Below are positions 59,124 through 64,000 of a DNA stretch of 64,000 bases, piece after piece. Position numbers and translations under genes: made by a program. How positions within the stretch are numbered: position 1 is the first letter of the stretch; every line of letters starts with the position of its first letter. Source of the stretch: Phocoena phocoena (Eukaryota; Chordata; Mammalia; Artiodactyla; Phocoenidae); NCBI RefSeq assembly GCF_963924675.1, contig NC_089239.1:1353001-1417000 (forward strand). Direction: 5' to 3'. A model generated the notes under the pieces. The model ran no database searches. It saw only the letters and a list, made by a program, of their open reading frames with translations, and was not told the origin of the DNA.

Positions 59124-59138
59124 CTGTCATGTCTTTTT

Positions 59139-59522
59139 AATCTCCTTAGTTCTAGAATACTTCCCTACCTTTTTTTGTCTTTTCGTAACATTTATATTTT
59201 TAAAGAATAAAGTCATTTTCTTGTAGAAGGTCGCATTCAGGATTTGTCTGTTTTCTCATGATCAGATTCAAACTAAATTATTTTTGGCAACTACTTGGGT
59301 GACATTTTGTCCTTATCAATGCCTTCCATTAGAAGGCACTCATATTAGCTTGTTTTGTTACTGATTATGCTATTTGGGTACTTCATTAAAGTAATACTCA
59401 CCAAGTCTCTCTATTATAAAGGTGTATTTTTCCTTTGTAATTATTGTAACTAATAATCCATTGTCTGATACTTTGAAAAATGTGAATACACTATGGCCCA
59501 TCAATTTTTGTACCCAGTGGTT
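59139..59522. other. Unique sequence, no gene seen
   Basis: AT-rich, with no recognised repeat or coding frame. Confidence 0.4.
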
Positions 59523-59536
59523 CAAACATTTTTTTT

Positions 59537-59748
59537 GTTTGTTTTGGGTTTTTTTGGCGGTACACGGGCCTCTCAGTGTCGTGGCATCTCCCGTTGCGGA
59601 GCACAGGCTCTGGACACGCAGGCCCAGTGGCCACGGCTCACGGGCCCAGCCGCTCCGTGGCACGTGGGATTCCCCCGGACCAGGGCACAAACCCGCGTCC
59701 CCCGCATTGGCAGGTGGACTCTCAACCACTATGCCACCAGGGAAGCCC
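59537..59748 (-). mobile_element. CHR-type SINE with 12-bp TSD, minus strand
   Basis: The body has CGGAGCACAGGCTCTGGACACGCAGGCCCAGTGGCCACGG, then the tRNA-like head (ACTCTCAACCACTATGCCACCAGGGAAGCC). CAAACATTTTTT flanks it at 59523-59534 and 59749-59760. Many CpGs remain (GGCGG, CGCGTCC), so it is the youngest SINE in the window. This is the most typical cetacean-style copy. Confidence 0.96.
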
Positions 59749-59760
59749 CAAACATTTTTT

Positions 59761-60334
59761 GATGAGGATGCTGTAGCCACCTATTACATTAGTGGTGCAG
59801 AATTGTCATTTTCTAAATCTAATATTTCTTTTACATTTATTAACTGGCATTCTTCTGTGAATAAGTACTTCTCTGCACACCAACCCTTTTCTTTTAGTAT
59901 CACCATGAATTTATGGCTGCTTTTATTCAGTATTTTTAAATCCATTACTCTCATTATCATTTGTGAAGCTCAAAATGTCTCAAATTTATCCAATGTGAGC
60001 CCTTTAAAACTGGCTTCTGTTGTCCTTTTGACATGTCTCCATTAGTTTCTGTGTGCTTTCTTACTTTTGGGCAGACACAGCAAAGTGTTCCAGACTTACT
60101 TTGTACTTTCTCTTCCCCAAATCTGGTATCACGCATTTCTCCAAGGAGCTCTGGTTTTCTTGTTGCTGCTCTTCTTGTTGTTGTTTCCTGGGGAATGATC
60201 TCAGGATCTGGTCACTAGCATGCTCATTGCTACTGGGATATTATTCCTTTTAGATCCTTACAATGGACAGTGCTAGGAAATACTGCAGTATATATTCTGC
60301 TTCCAGACAAGATGGAGTATATTAGGCACTGGAT
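59761..60334. other. Unique sequence, no gene seen
   Basis: The open frame that starts at 59422 and runs to 60045 only crosses the SINE and has no protein-like features. Confidence 0.4.
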
Positions 60335-60350
60335 TTACCTTCACACTTTT

Positions 60351-60689
60351 TTTTGTTTGTTTTGTTTAAATTTTATTTATTTATTTTCTTGGCTGCGTTG
60401 GGTCTTCATTGCTGCAAGTGGGCTTTCTCCACTTGCGGTGAGCAGGGACTACTCTTCTTTGCAGGTCGCGGCCTTCTCATTGCAGTGGCTTCTCTTGTTG
60501 TGGAGCATGAGCTCTAGACACACGGGCTTCAATAGTTGTGGCTCACAGGCTCTAGAGTACAGCCTCAGTAGTTGTGACATACAGGCTTAGTTGCTCCATG
60601 GCATGTAGGATCTTCCCAGATGAGGGCTCAAACCCATGTCCCCTGCATTGGCAGGTGGATTCTTAACCACTGAGCCATCAGTGAAGTCC
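60351..60689 (-). mobile_element. Long tRNA-derived SINE with 16-bp TSD, minus strand
   Basis: TTACCTTCACACTTTT at 60335-60350 and 60690-60705 flanks a 339-base insert. After a T-rich tail comes GGCTGCGTTGGGTCTTCATTGC, repeated CTC.AGTTGTGGC-type units, and a tRNA-like head (TTCTTAACCACTGAGCCATCAGTGAAGTCC). It is longer than the other SINEs because the inner units are repeated. It is older than the SINE at 59537. Confidence 0.93.
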
Positions 60690-60705
60690 TTACCTTCACA
60701 CTTTT

Positions 60706-60929
60706 AACAACTAGAAATCTGGACTAAATATATAAAACCACTGTTGTCAGATAATGGACAACAAGGAACACACAGACTGTGATCCCTTAGAGAAGAGAAA
60801 CAAACAAGATAGTTTCCAACAATTTCCTTGTCCTTCTGTCTGGAAGCACACTGCAGACCACACTGCAGATCCCAAGCAGAGCATGCTGGTCTTGTCACAT
60901 TGAGGAGACAGATGTCAGAGTTCAGAGAG
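60706..60929. other. Unique sequence, nothing seen
   Basis: There is a 76-codon minus-strand frame (60704-60934), but it has no recognisable feature. Confidence 0.35.
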
Positions 60930-61485
60930 TCCAAGATGGCTGATTACAGGGCAGATTTCCGAATAAGAAAGGATGATACAGGTAAATAGCTCCAGCTCCC
61001 AGAAGTCACATAGGGCTGGGAATGACTTGAGCTCCCACTGGTCACAGTGGAGAGTCCTTGTGATCTCTCAGAGCATTCAGAATATACAGAGGGTTATGCC
61101 TTAAGAGTGAGGCTTAACTATAACTAGAGTAAATGTTTCTGTAGACATGCTCTACTGAAGCACAAAAACAAGCCTCAAAGGCTTCAACTGGACTGCCAGA
61201 AACTCAGCTTCCCAGCAGAATAGAGACTAACACTCTTTAAAGGAAGACAACTAAATCAGATGATCGAACATATAAGTTTCACAATGCACAATCAAAAATT
61301 ACTAGACATGCCAAGAAGCAGGAAGATGGCATCCAAATGATAGAAGTGATGGAACTACCAGACAAGGCTATTAAAATGGCCATTACATCTATGTTTTAGT
61401 AGTTGAAAGAGAAAACAAACATAATAAGGAGAGGAAAAGGAAGTTATAAATAGAACTTCTAGAGATGAAAGATATAATTGCTAGG
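60930..61485 (+). mobile_element. L1M- or HAL1-like 5' fragment, plus strand
   Basis: It reads CCAAGATGGCTGATTACAGG, then CAGCTCCCAGAAGTCACATAGGG, later CAAAAATTACTAGACATGCC and GACAAGGCTATTAAAATGGCC. These phrases follow the 5' UTR and start of ORF1 of old L1M or HAL1 elements as I remember them. It is diverged and has no open frame. Confidence 0.55.
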
Positions 61486-61519
61486 TGATTTCATTTTATT
61501 TTCTGAATATGTTAAACAT

Positions 61520-62090
61520 ATTCAATATTTTAAAATATTACATAGAAAGATATTTTCGGAAAAATCCATGCCCCCTGTGAGTAACCAATATTCTAGTTTC
61601 TGGATTATGCTTTCTATACTTCTTTTTGTAAAATAAACAAATGTGTTCCTCTTTCCCCTTTTCGCTTACATAAAAGCTAGTATAATATAAAAGCCAATTT
61701 GGCCTTTTTAAAAAAAATTTAACAATATACCATGAGAATTACTACATATCAGTTTACACAGATCAACTTCATAATTTTTACAGCTGCATATATTATTCCT
61801 CTGTGTGGATGCACCATAGTTTGAGTCTCTATGGACGGACAAAAGTTTTTTCCTCAATATTTTGCTACATAAGAAATACTGCAACTAATAACCTTGTGCA
61901 TGTGTTTTTCACATTATTGGTATTATATCTTCAGGATAAATTTATAGCAATGGGATTGCTGGGTCAAAGGGCAAGTGCATATATAATTTGTTAGATATCA
62001 CCAACTTCCTCTGCACAGGGACTGCAAAATTCTGCACTCCCAGCAGTGCTATATAAGAGTGTCTGCTTTCCCTGTGTAAGCAGCTCCTTT
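61520..62090 (-). mobile_element. Old L1M-like fragment, minus strand
   Basis: CAGCTGCATATATTATTCCTCTG, ATAACCTTGTGCATG and CAATGGGATTGCTGGGTCAAAGGGC follow the reverse strand of an old L1M 3' part. It is too diverged to place exactly. With the fragment before it, this shows two unrelated old L1 pieces side by side. Confidence 0.65.
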
Positions 62091-62680
62091 GCCCATTTTC
62101 TGTTTGTTCATCCCTGTTTTCCTTAGACTGTAATCATAAAGATGAGCTCATTAGGCAATTTTTAACTTAGCTCCTGATTTCTGCTCTTCTAAATACACAC
62201 AACACCTTACTTAACCTGTTGATTACTTTTCTAGATTAGAAGGAATAAGAATGAAGAATTAAGTAGTTAAAGAATGACTGACTCTCTTCCCCTAGCTTCC
62301 TCTTAGTAAATTTGCAGGTGGACCATGTGGACAAGTCAGCATTCCAAGGAAGATTGGGAGAAGTCAGCAGGTCTACATGCAATGGAAAAATGACGAAGAA
62401 TATGACCTCCTGCCTTAATGATTGAGATTTTTCCCCCCTTTTTCCCTTTAAAAATTGTCATGGCTGAGCAGAATATCCGGAACTGGTCTCTGGACACAAG
62501 TCCATCTTCTCCCCAGATTGCCAGCTTTCTGGAAAAAAGCATCTTTCTTCTCTGCCAAAGATTGTCCCTCAATGTATTGGTTGTTGAGTGGTGAGTGGCC
62601 AAACCTGAATTCAGTTATTCCCACAGCCACACGAACAGAGTGTGGGCCAAGCTGTTAAACGTTTGTCAATCTGAATAAAT
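62091..62680 (+). mobile_element. LTR-like segment (ERV1-type?), tentative
   Basis: From 62320 on, the sequence reads GGTGGACCATGTGGACAAGTC, CCTGCCTTAATGATTGAG, a CCCTTTAAAAATTGTCATGGC stretch, and GTTGAGTGGTGAGTGGCC. A short T/C-rich stretch before a TTTAAAA box is typical of ERV1-type LTRs. I cannot name the family, and the left limit is a guess. Confidence 0.4.
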
Positions 62681-64000
62681 GAGAAATTGTATCTTAGTGT
62701 AGTCTTAACTTGAATTTAGTTCTTTTCTGAACACCAAGTGAAGAGACACCTGTCATCCTGGAGACATACATTGATCCTCCCTTACAGACAGTGTCCTGGC
62801 TGAAGACTGATCCTCCCCTGAAGGATATTTCACCAAACCTGAGTGTTGCTGCTCTACAAACCATTTCAGGTGGTAGTAGTATTCCACCATGAGCACTGGA
62901 TTATAACTAGTTTTCAGTTTACATTCCCTTGCTCAGCCATTATTCTGCAAAGCACAATCACTGTTAGAATAGGTGGATCCACAGGTGCTTTCAATGTCAG
63001 CCACTTGTGTACCCAAACCATTCCTCCTCCAGAGACCCAGGCCTTCAGTGTGTTTCTGGATCACCAGCCCGGACTCCTCTTTCTCCTCTTTGGTGTGCTT
63101 TTCTACCAGCAGTCTAGGATAAGGCCATGCCATCTAAGAAGATAGCTTTCATTGACTTCAAATTGCTGGGTTTGGGTTCTATGTGCTACTATCACAGAAG
63201 AGCCCCAGACATTAGGTGAATTGACCAACAGAACTCTCAGACTACCTGTGCCTACTAAAAGATTTTATTTGGAACAGTATTTATTAAGACAATTACATAA
63301 CCATTACATCTTTTCCCAAGGCCTACTTGCCTGACACTTTCATTTCTAAGAAGGGCAATGCAAATGATTCTTCCCAGAACAAAGACCCATTTAAGGATAT
63401 TTTCTCTTCATTCCTAAATCAAAAGAAGTTTGAAGCTTCTCTCCTTAAAAAAAAAAAAATTATTCTCTGCCTTATCATATCTGTTCTTCCCACCAGATTA
63501 CCCATGTTGAATATAAGCCCATGACCCCAAGAAAAGATGATTAGAACTCTGAAAACTACCTAGCATTCTTAACACCCAATACTGTATTTCTCATTTGAAT
63601 GTTCATTAATTAATAAACAAAAATATTTCCCAGTTTCTTGAAAGCTGCAACCACTTTCAATACACTCACTGTTGTTTCAAAATACTGCCCCAACTAAGTA
63701 ATAGACCCCTTAAGGATAATAACTATATCTTTTGATTTCTCTAATACAGGAGAATTTAATAAAGAACTAAAGACAAAAAAGGGCTTCAGGAATTTAAATA
63801 TTTGTGACTTTTACCCCACCTACGGAACCTTAAATTGATTGGTGGCAAGAACTAGATCATATTTATGTTGGTATTCATGTCTCACCCTTACACCATCATA
63901 TTCTCTCTCTGAATTTTCCTCTGCAAGTCTTCTTCTCTTAACTAGCCATAATTTTTTTCAATGGTCAATCGACTCATTGCTTTAGTACACAAATATTTTG
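62681..64000. other. Unassigned sequence to the end of the window
   Basis: Frames of 60-100 codons exist (62843-63145, 63152-63334, 63327-63524), but none looks like a known protein. The last reads on into an A run. Part of 62740-63240 may be an old repeat. No gene is supported. Confidence 0.35.

Noticed and set aside
59422..60045. 207-codon open frame
   Set aside because: It only crosses a SINE and the flanking unique DNA; there are no protein features, and no second copy of a frame.

Overview
This is non-coding, repeat-dense mammalian nuclear DNA, most likely from a cetacean or close relative (Cetartiodactyla). The basis is four tRNA-derived SINEs that look like the CHR family of whales, hippos and ruminants. 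There are also many L1 copies whose 3' UTRs match each other and look cetartiodactyl. I saw no ruminant BovB or Bov-A element, no pig PRE1 SINE and no primate Alu. I found no intact host protein-coding gene, no tRNA or rRNA gene, no CRISPR array and nothing bacterial. Almost every long open frame is part of an L1 ORF1 or ORF2, or a shadow of one. Family names for LTRs and old repeats come from memory, without a library search.

Layout. At 1-696 is old sequence that may be the 3' end of a processed transcript. At 697-7826 lie L1-A (minus, nearly full length but old) and L1-B (5'-inverted by twin priming). At 7827-8439 is an ERV-like remnant. At 8440-16323 is L1-C (plus, full-length 5' end, 3' end cut off) joined to a second copy of an ORF2 segment. 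At 16324-17385 is another ERV-like remnant in the opposite direction. At 17386-18290 are two short L1 3' ends (L1-D, L1-E). From 18291 to 28324 there is mostly unique sequence with old repeats: three MIRs, one CHR-type SINE, an MLT1-like LTR split by a second LTR, a MER20-like element and L2 pieces.

From 28325 to 45449 an old L1 (L1-F) has been hit twice, by L1-G (plus, 28371-35535) and by L1-H (minus, 36969-44606). Both hits are bounded by target-site duplications (TSDs) that can be read. L1-H is the best preserved: its ORF2 has one frameshift and one nonsense codon, and it has lost a probable catalytic Asp of the endonuclease. From 47018 to 58883, L1-I (minus) contains L1-J (minus, 49989-56830). 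After that come three CHR-type SINEs with clear TSDs, two old L1M-like fragments and an LTR-like segment, then unassigned sequence to the end.

Nothing here forms a multi-gene system. The interest lies in the record of transposition: nested insertions with exact TSDs, one target motif present three times, twin priming, a segment copied without retrotransposition marks, and a rapidly changing L1 5' UTR (38-bp GC-rich monomers, and a module of about 270 bp present in 0, 1 or 2 copies). All L1 copies here look unable to move on their own.
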